Under the pieces are notes generated by a model. That model saw only the letters and a program-made list of their open reading frames with translations. It searched no databases and was not told the origin of the DNA. DNA of 64,000 nt, taken from the NCBI GenBank assembly GCA_016290775.1, contig JAEEVF010000001.1:62001-126000 (forward strand), read 5' to 3'. This document shows, in pieces, positions 33,139 to 42,060 of this stretch (positions are counted from its first letter, which is position 1; the number at the start of each line of letters is the position of its first letter). This stretch comes from Acetatifactor sp. GTDB taxonomy: Bacteria; Bacillota; Clostridia; Lachnospirales; Lachnospiraceae. The position numbers and the translations under genes are program-made.

Positions 33139-34059
33139 ATGAAGAAAACGAACGGAACCCAAAACAATTCCATATTCGACCGCGCTTCGAAGGCAGCTGG
33201 CATTTGGCGGCGTTTTCGTCTCCCCGTCTATGCCTGCATTGCCGTGCTTTTTGTTGTGGCTGCAATCCCGGCAACGAAAACCTGGTACGCATATAACAGG
33301 GCTGACAAAGGAATGGGCGATGGCGTGACCTCGGCCGAAGTGGCAGCTGGCGCAATGCCTTACATGCTATATGTGGCAAGGCCCCAGACCGATCACATCG
33401 ACCAGATCGACCATATAGACATCTACTCCAGTTCGGACGCAGCACAGCTGAACACCTTCGATGCCATATTCGGCGGCGTTCACAACATGTACACCTCTGC
33501 CTACGTTCGGATGCCGATTTACGGAGTCCCCGCAGGAAAGAGCGTGAAGTTCACGGTGACCTGCCAGTCGGACTACCTAAATTCGCAGTCGGAAATTGAA
33601 AAATACATCTCCAACATCATTGATATGAGCTGTGCGGTGATCCCCACCAGCGTGATCGCTGAGAACGCGACGGCGCGGCAGATCTACGAAGGCGCCATGA
33701 CCTATTTCCAAAACAACGCAGCGAGCCTCGCGGAGGTCAGCTTTGTAGATTATGCCGTCACCACCCAAAACGGCGGGAAACAGGTAAGCGTCACGGGGAA
33801 GAAGACCGAAGGAACTGAGAAGGGAATCTCCTTTACGATCCCGGCAAATCAGATCCAATTGGTGAACGACAAGGCTTACGTCTACTTCAAGATCGATTAC
33901 AACGAAGACCTCGTGTATCACTACATCAGGACCAGCCTTTGGGGAACGGGTGGATTCAAGCTTGGACAGACGGCGGAAGATGATTTCGCCGGAACAATCT
34001 CCAGCGGGAGCCCGATGACATACGACTTAAAAGACATCACCATGACGATTTTGGACTAA
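33139..34059 (+). CDS. SipW-cognate exported protein, divergent
   Basis: This encodes 306 residues with a modest upstream site (GGGGTAAG). A head of about 34 residues rich in Lys/Arg is followed by a hydrophobic segment ending PATKTWYAYNRAD, another variant of the AWF signature. The outer region contains the small repeat DHIDQIDHID and mixed beta structure. The WLEG motif is not present; a SLWGTGGF stretch sits near the end. It lies between subunit E and the 1,558-residue protein and is likely co-exported with them. Confidence 0.72.
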   Translation: MKKTNGTQNNSIFDRASKAAGIWRRFRLPVYACIAVLFVVAAIPATKTWYAYNRADKGMGDGVTSAEVAAGAMPYMLYVARPQTDHIDQIDHIDIYSSSDAAQLNTFDAIFGGVHNMYTSAYVRMPIYGVPAGKSVKFTVTCQSDYLNSQSEIEKYISNIIDMSCAVIPTSVIAENATARQIYEGAMTYFQNNAASLAEVSFVDYAVTTQNGGKQVSVTGKKTEGTEKGISFTIPANQIQLVNDKAYVYFKIDYNEDLVYHYIRTSLWGTGGFKLGQTAEDDFAGTISSGSPMTYDLKDITMTILD

Positions 34060-34136
34060 GTGTTTTGAAATAGTTGCTTGATCAGACATTGAAAGCAACG
34101 AGCGGACCCACAAATACGAAAGAAAGGAGCGCCAAC

Positions 34137-37100
34137 ATGAAAAAGACGAATTCCGGATTTAAAGTGCATAACGTGGCTGTGATCGCGGCGCTTCTTGCTG
34201 CCCTGCTTTTTGTGGGTTCCACCTTTGCATGGTATTTCACCGCCGCGAAGCTCGACATGGGTTCCGTTTCCGGTAGCGTGAGCTTCCTTGCAAACTACTT
34301 CGAATCCGGTGATGGTTCCGCCGAGCACCCTTATGAGATCGCAAGACCGGAACAGCTTTATAACCTCGCATGGCTTCAGTACCTTGGAGCATTCAATCAG
34401 ACGAGCGATCCGGAATTCACGCCATTCCATTTTTATATTTCGGATAGATATTCCAGCACGCTTGACATGACTGGCTTTGTACTTCCGCCCATCGGCACCC
34501 GGGACAATCCGTTTATCGGTTACCTGGACGGCCGGGGGAACACCGTTGCGAACCTTACCGTGGCGAATGTTACGACCGAGGACGTGAATGAGGCGGCCAA
34601 GATCTACGATCTTCCTCAGAACGTAAAATACTTGGAAGGCACCAACGTGTCTGGCGTTGAGATCATTGGATTCATGGGCGTTGTGGGTACCTACAATGGA
34701 ACGACGGCGACCTATGACAGCCAGACGCTGGCACTGAAGAATGTTGTTCTCCAAAGCATTACCGTGAATACGCAGACGGACAGCGCGCTCATCGGCCTTG
34801 CGGCAGGCTATGTCAATGGACCGATGGAGAATGTTGTCGTGAACGGCGGCACCATCACCATCAAGAGCGGCACGACACCCGTGGATGCAACGAACATGAC
34901 TTCAAACATGTCTGATTATTCCCTCGTGGGCTATTGCACGGACGCATATAAGATCATGGCGAAGCAGCCCGACGAAGTAGTGCAGCATTATGTTCTTGCG
35001 ACCGTTCCGATCCTGATCAACAAGACCATGAGCCAGTATGTTCAAGGTAACGATGCAACTTGGGGCGGAAGTATCCAGATGGAGGAGTTATATAGGAGAT
35101 TAATCAATATCTTTAACAATAATTCTCAAACCATGAGTTATGTTTCGGCCCAACGTGTTACTTTTTTGGACGGCGAAGAGATTTCAAGAACGAATACTAC
35201 TACTACAACGACCAATTACAAGTCATATAGTGCTACCGCTTCGGATAACAACATAGGATCATTTACGTTCCACAATAACAGTGGACAATATATATATGTA
35301 AATGGTGAGAGAACGGCCACTAGAACCATCACTCCTACTTACGGCTTTACTGGGTTTAAGATTAAGAGCAATGGATTTTATTTGAATGCATCAACGAATA
35401 AAACTAGTTCCGGAACCGCAGCTAATACAGCAACAGTATGGCTTTATGACGAAACGAACCATCGCATTTATACCTATATCAACAACAGCATCAATCCATA
35501 TTATCTTCGCTATGATGGCAGTGCACTTTCCTTAAGTCAGTCCCTAACGACGTATTGGTATTTTGGCGATGACGGGTGCCTGTATTACAACAGCGCGAAT
35601 TCCGGATACGCGCTCCATTGCTACGATGGGGAATGGATGGTTACGACTGGTGCCAGCGGCGAGGTTACAAATAGAGATTACTTTTATATCAGGGTCGGCA
35701 CGGGAAACAATTACTACCTCATCAGCAATGGTAACAATGCTAATGCAACGCTTGGAACAAAAGCAAATGCAACCAAATGGTATGGCTATGTTGACGGAAG
35801 CAGTGCGAATGAGTATTGTCGTGTTTATGGTAGTACTAACTTGTATTTGAACAGGAACTCTAACTCGCGCCCGGTATATGTGAGTACGTCAACTAGTAAT
35901 CGCTATTATTTCCTTACAGACGACAATAATATCTATCTCTTCAACAACACCTACTATGTCAGAAATAACAATGGTACTCTGACCGTCGTCTCGTACTACA
36001 ACTCTAATAACAGAACCGCGATCACGATTGAATATGACACGCAGACCGTGGCTGATTTTGGCAGCAAGGTGATCGATCGCAGTGAAACGGGTGTCGTTCA
36101 GTATAATGGAACAAATTATACGGAAAACGTTAAGATCACGGAGCCAACATATTTCCCGTTGAGCATACAGGATTATGAGAATGGAAATTATAAAGTAAGC
36201 GAGCAAAACACGGGTTATTTTGTCAGCGGAAATGAGAACACATACGGAAATATCCGTGTGTCTTACTATGCAAGAGAGGCTAACATTGGTAATTCATATG
36301 CTAATGGCAAGCTGAGGAATGTATACACTCACACTGCCGCCAATGGCTTTCATATGATCACGGATCCAAGTGAATTTCACAATTATAGTATTGTAGAAGA
36401 AGTCATGAATAGGGCCCTAAACACGACAAATGTTTACGGTCTGCATTTTGTGGATGCCCAGATTGGCAGTAGCTATGTTAACATTCCGCATGCGATGATC
36501 AACACGGAGCCTGTTGATAACTATCAGGTTCCAACAAACTGCATCGATTTTAACTTGAAAGAAGCCGGTTATATTACTTTTATGGCTGGAACATACTACA
36601 ATGACGTTAATGATAGCTTTTTTGCACTTTATCACATTTCTCGTGATGCAAATAACCAAATTACTGCCATTACTGAGATCAAGGAGATTTGGGGAAATCC
36701 AAATGATCCAAATCAGGAATATGTGTATGTCTATTCGGGGAATGCTGGCTCGTCTGGAAGTACTGCCGGATTAAGCTTGATGTTTGATACGATTTGGATT
36801 ACAGACCCTAAAACATCAGATGGTGAGTGGCATAACAAATATATATATTATTACGAGATCCCTGTAAATCCTGGGGAGTACGCACTGGGTTCGGTTCCAG
36901 GAAAGCAAGGAGCATATTTGTTGTATCTGGATATCGGAGCGAATGGACTGATTACGTCCAAGAACGCCTGGGTCGCTACGACGGAAGACGTAAAGGTGAC
37001 CGAAACGCGTACGAATCGATTTGGGATCCCTGCAGGCGTTGACTTTGGACCAGTGACACCCGTTGGCGATCCTGACGCAGTTGCGGCCCTTACGGGAAGC

Positions 37101-38813
37101 GGTTCCGTGACCTACAGTCGTAGCGGCAACGTGATTACTGGAACAGGCTCCGGCGGCATCACACAGACGGTGAACTTCCTGCGAAAAGAGAATAACACAA
37201 GCACTTCGTATGTCAAGGACGGAACGACCGTGACTGCGGATTCCATCCATCTGACGCAGTACAACGAGACGGATTGGCTCGACGCCGGACAAACGCAGCC
37301 CGCATTTGACACCTACGGCATCGATCATCAGATCATTGAAAAGCACCTGACAGTGCGCGTATATGACGTGGGAAGGATCGATGATTCCTTTACGCTGGCA
37401 TATTCCTTCGAAAAGGACGGAATCGCCGATGAGACGGACGATCCTGTCATGATCAGATATGCTGACCCGTTGATCTACATGGTGCAATATGATCCGAGCA
37501 AGACCAGCGCACCGACCGTGGAATCCGTAGGTAACGGCTTCAAGGGAACAATCTTCATCGGAACTATGGGCGATGACGCAACGCTGACGCAGGTATATCC
37601 CACCGGAACAAACAAGACGATGAAGCCGAGCTCCAAGGAAGTGAAGATCCAGGTACACGGTGCGGAAGAGCTGTTTAGAGTTTATGGAGATCCCGATTCG
37701 ACCATGGGATGCACCTATTCCAGCACGCTGAACTCCGGCACTGGCGAACAGGACTTCACGTATAATGTTACCGGAACGGATCTGGAGGAGCCGATCGTGC
37801 ATAGCGACACCTCCGGCTGCACCGTGACCTCGTCTGGGACGACGGCAGCAACGCTGACTTGGACCCTGGAAGCGCCCGAGGAATCCGGAACCCGTAACGC
37901 ATTGCAGGGTACGAAGGGTCTACGCTCGAGTGGGGTAAAGGGGCTTGCGGTGACCGACGGGACAGCGACGAAGGATTTCAAGATCGGGACCGTAACCGGA
38001 AAGGATGCGATCGCTGCACTCGGGAAGGAAGAAAAGGGAGACGCATCTGACACGGCCGAGCAGAAAGAAGTAATCCGTAAGGAAGAGGAAGTGATCGTCG
38101 CCCAAAACGGTTCTCGCGTGGAACGCAGCGATGAAGAGCATGTCACCAGATATTATGAGTACTTCCCTGACGCGGAAGGCTCGGAGGATGGTTGGATCCT
38201 TGTTCTGCAAGTGTTTGACGAAGGCTATAAGATCCCTATCGTAGAAGCGGAGCCGACGGAAGACGAGATTGAGGAAGAGGCTGGAGACGGCGAAGGGGTC
38301 GAGGCCGGTGAAGGCGCTGAAGGCAGCGAAGGCAGTGAAGAGGCTGATACTGAAGAAGGTGCTGAAAATGGCGAAGGGGTCGAAGGCGGAGAAGGCGCCG
38401 AAGGCAGCGAGGAGATCGTAGCCAGAGAAGATGGCGAAGACAGCGAAGGAGTCGAAGTCGGAGTAAGCACTGAAGGCAGCAAAGAAAACATAGCCGGAGA
38501 TAACGCCGAAGGCAGCGAGGAAAACGCAGCCGGGGAAGGTGCTGAGGGCGGCGAAGAAAACATAGTCGGAGAAAGCACGGAAGGCAGCGAAGAAAACGAG
38601 ACTGGAGACGACGCTGAAGGCAAAGACGACGCTGAAGCGGAAGCAAAGCCTGAAACGGAGGGAGAGTCCGGAGCGGAAACGGAGCCCACGGTGGAAGCAG
38701 AACCGAAAAAGAAAGCAGAGCCTGAAGTGAAGGCGAAGCCGGAGGCGGAAACAGAGTCTGAGACGGAAGAAACCCCTGAAACAGACGAGGCGCAGGAAGT
38801 CGCGAAATCTTAA
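34137..38813 (+). CDS. large SipW-cognate surface protein with acidic tail
   Basis: This encodes 1,558 residues; AAGGAG lies about seven bases before ATG 34137. A short head and a hydrophobic segment ending GSTFAWYFTAAKL form the SipW-type signal. The following region opens with GSAEHPYEIARPEQLYNLAW and LPPIGTRDNPFIGYLDG, the pattern that introduces GLUG-type beta-helix surface proteins. The middle (about residues 330-800) is very rich in Asn, Tyr, Thr and Ser, with many short YxN and NNN runs. The last 200 residues are a low-complexity acidic Glu/Gly/Ala/Ser tail that changes to Pro/Lys/Glu. No LPxTG motif or C-terminal membrane segment is present, so attachment must be through other proteins or charge. 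Followed by a strong terminator. Confidence 0.85.
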   Translation: MKKTNSGFKVHNVAVIAALLAALLFVGSTFAWYFTAAKLDMGSVSGSVSFLANYFESGDGSAEHPYEIARPEQLYNLAWLQYLGAFNQTSDPEFTPFHFYISDRYSSTLDMTGFVLPPIGTRDNPFIGYLDGRGNTVANLTVANVTTEDVNEAAKIYDLPQNVKYLEGTNVSGVEIIGFMGVVGTYNGTTATYDSQTLALKNVVLQSITVNTQTDSALIGLAAGYVNGPMENVVVNGGTITIKSGTTPVDATNMTSNMSDYSLVGYCTDAYKIMAKQPDEVVQHYVLATVPILINKTMSQYVQGNDATWGGSIQMEELYRRLINIFNNNSQTMSYVSAQRVTFLDGEEISRTNTTTTTTNYKSYSATASDNNIGSFTFHNNSGQYIYVNGERTATRTITPTYGFTGFKIKSNGFYLNASTNKTSSGTAANTATVWLYDETNHRIYTYINNSINPYYLRYDGSALSLSQSLTTYWYFGDDGCLYYNSANSGYALHCYDGEWMVTTGASGEVTNRDYFYIRVGTGNNYYLISNGNNANATLGTKANATKWYGYVDGSSANEYCRVYGSTNLYLNRNSNSRPVYVSTSTSNRYYFLTDDNNIYLFNNTYYVRNNNGTLTVVSYYNSNNRTAITIEYDTQTVADFGSKVIDRSETGVVQYNGTNYTENVKITEPTYFPLSIQDYENGNYKVSEQNTGYFVSGNENTYGNIRVSYYAREANIGNSYANGKLRNVYTHTAANGFHMITDPSEFHNYSIVEEVMNRALNTTNVYGLHFVDAQIGSSYVNIPHAMINTEPVDNYQVPTNCIDFNLKEAGYITFMAGTYYNDVNDSFFALYHISRDANNQITAITEIKEIWGNPNDPNQEYVYVYSGNAGSSGSTAGLSLMFDTIWITDPKTSDGEWHNKYIYYYEIPVNPGEYALGSVPGKQGAYLLYLDIGANGLITSKNAWVATTEDVKVTETRTNRFGIPAGVDFGPVTPVGDPDAVAALTGSGSVTYSRSGNVITGTGSGGITQTVNFLRKENNTSTSYVKDGTTVTADSIHLTQYNETDWLDAGQTQPAFDTYGIDHQIIEKHLTVRVYDVGRIDDSFTLAYSFEKDGIADETDDPVMIRYADPLIYMVQYDPSKTSAPTVESVGNGFKGTIFIGTMGDDATLTQVYPTGTNKTMKPSSKEVKIQVHGAEELFRVYGDPDSTMGCTYSSTLNSGTGEQDFTYNVTGTDLEEPIVHSDTSGCTVTSSGTTAATLTWTLEAPEESGTRNALQGTKGLRSSGVKGLAVTDGTATKDFKIGTVTGKDAIAALGKEEKGDASDTAEQKEVIRKEEEVIVAQNGSRVERSDEEHVTRYYEYFPDAEGSEDGWILVLQVFDEGYKIPIVEAEPTEDEIEEEAGDGEGVEAGEGAEGSEGSEEADTEEGAENGEGVEGGEGAEGSEEIVAREDGEDSEGVEVGVSTEGSKENIAGDNAEGSEENAAGEGAEGGEENIVGESTEGSEENETGDDAEGKDDAEAEAKPETEGESGAETEPTVEAEPKKKAEPEVKAKPEAETESETEETPETDEAQEVAKS

Positions 38814-38828
38814 ATTTTCATAAACTTA

Positions 38829-38883
38829 TGCCCAAAATTTGTCCTGGGGTGAGTTTTCAGGATGAATTTTGGGCATTTTTTTT
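38829..38883 (+). terminator. strong intrinsic terminator
   Basis: TGCCCAAAATT (38829-38839) pairs perfectly with AATTTTGGGCA (38865-38875), with an inner TCCTG/CAGGA stem, followed by eight T. The T-run overlaps the start of the next promoter's -35 box. Confidence 0.93.
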
Positions 38884-38910
38884 GACAAATTCGGATGAAT
38901 GGTGTAAAAT
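38882..38910 (+). promoter_or_regulatory. island promoter P4
   Basis: TTGACA (38882-38887), spacer 17, TAAAAT (38905-38910) preceded by GGTG. Its -35 lies in the T-run of the previous terminator. It drives the four-gene unit ending with the giant protein; the leader is about 175 bases. Confidence 0.82.
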
Positions 38911-39091
38911 GTTACTAGGGAGAGTCTACTTTTTTGTAGAATTTGCCGATAAATACTATAAAAGACTATCATGACGTATTCTGCCCACAAAGGAAACTGA
39001 AAATCAGAAACCAGTGTCCATATAGGGGCAGATAGATAGTACTAACCAATCAAAACAAGGAAACTGCAAACAAGAGCAAAGGAAAGAGACC

Positions 39092-40150
39092 ATGAGAAGG
39101 AGCGACGAGAAAAAAAGAGACCTTACGGCTCTCCGTCTGGAGAGAAAGAAGATCACGTTCAATCTGGTGCTGTTTTTGGCAGCTTCCTTTGTTGTGCTCT
39201 TAGCCGTGATCACGGCCGCCTGGTTTGCAAACAACAGAACGGTTACGGCGGAAAATGCACCAGTGTCGGTTGCAAATCGTGGATTTGAACTCGCTTCAAG
39301 TGGTTCGGTCGTGAGACATTCCACTTACTGGCCAAACGCAGATGCGAATTATGACAACGGAGCGGATGGCTCCGGACAGGTATATGGCACGAATGAGACC
39401 GTAAGCTACAAGGCAACTGGCGGGACAGTACATCAGGTGAAGCAATGGCTTACGTCTGATAACCCTGACGAGGCCGTTGAGCCTGGCTCTTGGGGAAGCA
39501 TGACCTTTTACGTGATCCCTAAGACGGATGGGGATCTGAATATCCGCTTTACCCTGGACGTGCGCGGATTCTATGAGGAAGATGATAACAGCCTTGTGGA
39601 TATCTCCACTATAAGTACGGATAGCAGCATGGACCCCATTCAGAAACTGAATTATCAGGATGCGCTCCGTTATCTGCAAGGACATGTTTTCTTCTTCGAG
39701 ACATTGGGCGCGCCGGAAGCACAAACGGATGCATATTACTTCGAAGATCCGATCCAAAACGGAACCTTTACGTATCAAATCCAAAACGCGGAGGCGGATA
39801 AGCTGTATCCCGTCACGATATATTGGATCTGGCCTGCAACGATCGGGCAACTCACGTTAAAGGACAACACAAGTCATTTGCGAGAAGGAATTCCCATAGT
39901 GAAGGACATTACCGGGAGTGAGACCGAGCCGACGGATAAGTCCAAAGTGATTGACATAGTCAAGACCAACAAGGTGGACATTTTTAAGTACGGTTCGTCT
40001 TCGGCAGATGGCGTGAATGACGTGATTGATGCTTCGGATAATCCAACCAATTATTCGCATCTGGATGATTGGTACAACAAAGCAGATCAGACCATTGGCG
40101 TTTATATCGATTACTTCATGGTAGAAGTAAACGCGACGCTTGAGAATTAG
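39092..40150 (+). CDS. SipW-cognate exported protein, operon 4 subunit 1
   Basis: This encodes 352 residues, with AAAGGAAAGAG before the ATG. A strongly basic head of about 25 residues precedes a hydrophobic segment ending ITAAWFANNRTVTAENAPV, a canonical AWF signal. The outer domain has SWGSMTFYVIPKTDGDLNIRF-type beta strands (residues about 130-150) and YPVTIYWIWPATIGQL near residue 245. The WLEG motif of the first operon family is absent. It likely acts with the three following genes as an accessory or partner of the giant surface protein. Confidence 0.78.
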   Translation: MRRSDEKKRDLTALRLERKKITFNLVLFLAASFVVLLAVITAAWFANNRTVTAENAPVSVANRGFELASSGSVVRHSTYWPNADANYDNGADGSGQVYGTNETVSYKATGGTVHQVKQWLTSDNPDEAVEPGSWGSMTFYVIPKTDGDLNIRFTLDVRGFYEEDDNSLVDISTISTDSSMDPIQKLNYQDALRYLQGHVFFFETLGAPEAQTDAYYFEDPIQNGTFTYQIQNAEADKLYPVTIYWIWPATIGQLTLKDNTSHLREGIPIVKDITGSETEPTDKSKVIDIVKTNKVDIFKYGSSSADGVNDVIDASDNPTNYSHLDDWYNKADQTIGVYIDYFMVEVNATLEN

Positions 40151-40179
40151 AAAGAGATTAAGGAAAGGAGGTGGCGCTG

Positions 40180-40941
40180 ATGAAAAATAAGATAACAAAA
40201 GTTATGCATGGGAAGCTGCCCTGGATCGCGGCGCTGCTTCTGGTTATTATAAGTATCACATGTTATCAAACATATGCGTGGTTTTCACATCAAAAGAAGA
40301 TCGCAGAACTGCAGAAGGTCAAAGAGCCGAACCAGCTGTTTATCAGCGCGGCCTATGCGGAGGACGTGATCTACTTCACCATCCCGAAAATTGACGTATC
40401 TGATACGACAAAGCCCACGAAGGAGATCTATCCCTTCGCCGTGGCGGGAGAATATGTTAACGAATTTACGCTTCAGCTTGCACACACGACCAACGTGCCT
40501 TTTACTTATAAGATCTACGAAGCTAACATAAACACCAGTGCCGTTCAAAATAGCGTGGAATATAAAGTGGGAGAGAAATGGACGGAGTTCGCAACGCTTA
40601 CGTTTGATCAGAGAACTCACCCGGCGGGAACGATGCTCTACCTTACCAGGGGAACTGAAGTGCAAGGGCAATACCTGAATGAAACCTCGTCCGGAAGCAA
40701 GCTGGCTTCCAATAAGTATCACGAGGAGACCTTTGGAGAGTATTCCAAAACTTACGTACAGGATAATGCGGAGCCGCTGTATTGGCAGAAATCTGGAATA
40801 ACAAGTGTTCCCGATTCTTCCAGTTGGGGAGCAAAGCCATTCTTCAAGACCTTTGTACTGGAAATCGACTGGACCGGGTTGACGGAATACAACAATAAAG
40901 AAACTGATGTTATTTATATATCCGCATACAGAGACAACTGA
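40180..40941 (+). CDS. SipW-cognate exported protein, operon 4 subunit 2
   Basis: This encodes 253 residues. ATG 40180 is placed seven bases after AGGAGGT; an upstream GTG overlaps that site. A basic head is followed by a hydrophobic segment ending CYQTYAWFSHQKK. The outer domain begins with a coil-like Lys/Glu stretch and then beta strands; near the end is FVLEIDWTGL, matched by ILEVDWKQI in the next protein. No enzymatic motif seen. Confidence 0.77.
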   Translation: MKNKITKVMHGKLPWIAALLLVIISITCYQTYAWFSHQKKIAELQKVKEPNQLFISAAYAEDVIYFTIPKIDVSDTTKPTKEIYPFAVAGEYVNEFTLQLAHTTNVPFTYKIYEANINTSAVQNSVEYKVGEKWTEFATLTFDQRTHPAGTMLYLTRGTEVQGQYLNETSSGSKLASNKYHEETFGEYSKTYVQDNAEPLYWQKSGITSVPDSSSWGAKPFFKTFVLEIDWTGLTEYNNKETDVIYISAYRDN

Positions 40942-40999
40942 TCAAGCTGAATTAAAATAACGAGCGTTCTGCAAAATTCGAAGAAAGGAGGGCAAGCAG

Positions 41000-42010
41000 A
41001 TGAGACAATCTAGGAATTATCTACAATCACGTAAATGGCGCATGATCTTTGCGTGGGTTGCGATCATCACTGCTTGCTTCTCCGTTATGATCGTGTCCGC
41101 GAAATACAAAGCGCCGCACAATTCGGTGAAGAGAGTTACCGTGACTGGTAAGAGCGCGACGATCTTTTTCTCTTCGAATTACCTGGCTGAATCTATTACA
41201 AAGAATGGCGTCAGCGTAGAAGAAGATTTTACCGGCGATACCAATTTTGACATCAAGATCTGCAACACGGACGTGCTGAAGCCTGTGGAATTCTATTCCA
41301 AGGCGATCAACTACACGCTAACGGCAGAAGTGGTAAAAGAAAATGGTTCGTCGTTCACGGAGAGCGAACTCGCGACCATTCTCGGTGACGCAAAGATTGG
41401 ACTGTACAGATTGGAAGGCGGATCGCAGTCGAGCACTCCGCTCTATGAATTTGATTCCACACATATGACATACACGCTTAGCAGTGAGTCGCTTGTTCCG
41501 ACGGCAGCAAATCCGAGCGCGACGAAGCAATATCGCCTCGTGATGCCTGAGCAAACGATCAGCAAGGGTGTTTACGTAAGAGTGACGGCAACGCCGGCAT
41601 CTGGTTACTCAGATCTGCCCGCGTCCATTAGCGGAAGCTTTTACGTAAGGAGAAAAACCTTTAACCTTACGGCTGGTTGGACGGGCGCGTTCAATGATGA
41701 CGAGTCGATCGGCACCGCTCAATATGATGGATTCAACTACGCCATCACCGGTGGCGGTACGGCAACAAAGACGCTTTCCTGGGATTCAACCATCCTTGAG
41801 GTAGACTGGAAACAGATTCAAGAAGTGTTTAGTTATACGGGTAGTCAGCCTTCGGCTGATGCCAATGGCATTATGTCGATACAGGTGAACCTAAATTCCG
41901 AGAGCGGCGGTCGTTATGACATTCAATTCTATGTGACGGATAAGACGGCAAGGACGACGATCAATGGGTATGCATGGTCTGCGCTCGACGCTTTGGTTAC
42001 CCTGGAGTAG
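41000..42010 (+). CDS. exported protein, operon 4 subunit 3
   Basis: This encodes 336 residues with AAAGGAGGGC upstream. A basic head (RQSRNYLQSRKWR) is followed by a hydrophobic segment IFAWVAIITACFSVMIVSAKY. Here the AWF triplet is not at the end of the segment; a conventional cleavage after VSA is possible, so it may use ordinary signal peptidase instead of SipW. The mature part is beta-rich with a Thr/Ser-rich middle, YVRVTATPASGYSDLP, and ILEVDWKQI shared with its neighbour. Located immediately upstream of the giant gene. Confidence 0.75.
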   Translation: MRQSRNYLQSRKWRMIFAWVAIITACFSVMIVSAKYKAPHNSVKRVTVTGKSATIFFSSNYLAESITKNGVSVEEDFTGDTNFDIKICNTDVLKPVEFYSKAINYTLTAEVVKENGSSFTESELATILGDAKIGLYRLEGGSQSSTPLYEFDSTHMTYTLSSESLVPTAANPSATKQYRLVMPEQTISKGVYVRVTATPASGYSDLPASISGSFYVRRKTFNLTAGWTGAFNDDESIGTAQYDGFNYAITGGGTATKTLSWDSTILEVDWKQIQEVFSYTGSQPSADANGIMSIQVNLNSESGGRYDIQFYVTDKTARTTINGYAWSALDALVTLE

Positions 42011-42060
42011 GTCGCAAAATTGTTGTTGCAATATGTTTTTGATTGATTGGAGTGATGATG

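Noticed and set aside
38200..38813. C-terminal cell-wall sorting signal in the 34 kb protein.
   Set aside because: The end is Pro/Glu/Lys-rich with no LPxTG-like motif, hydrophobic stretch or basic tail.
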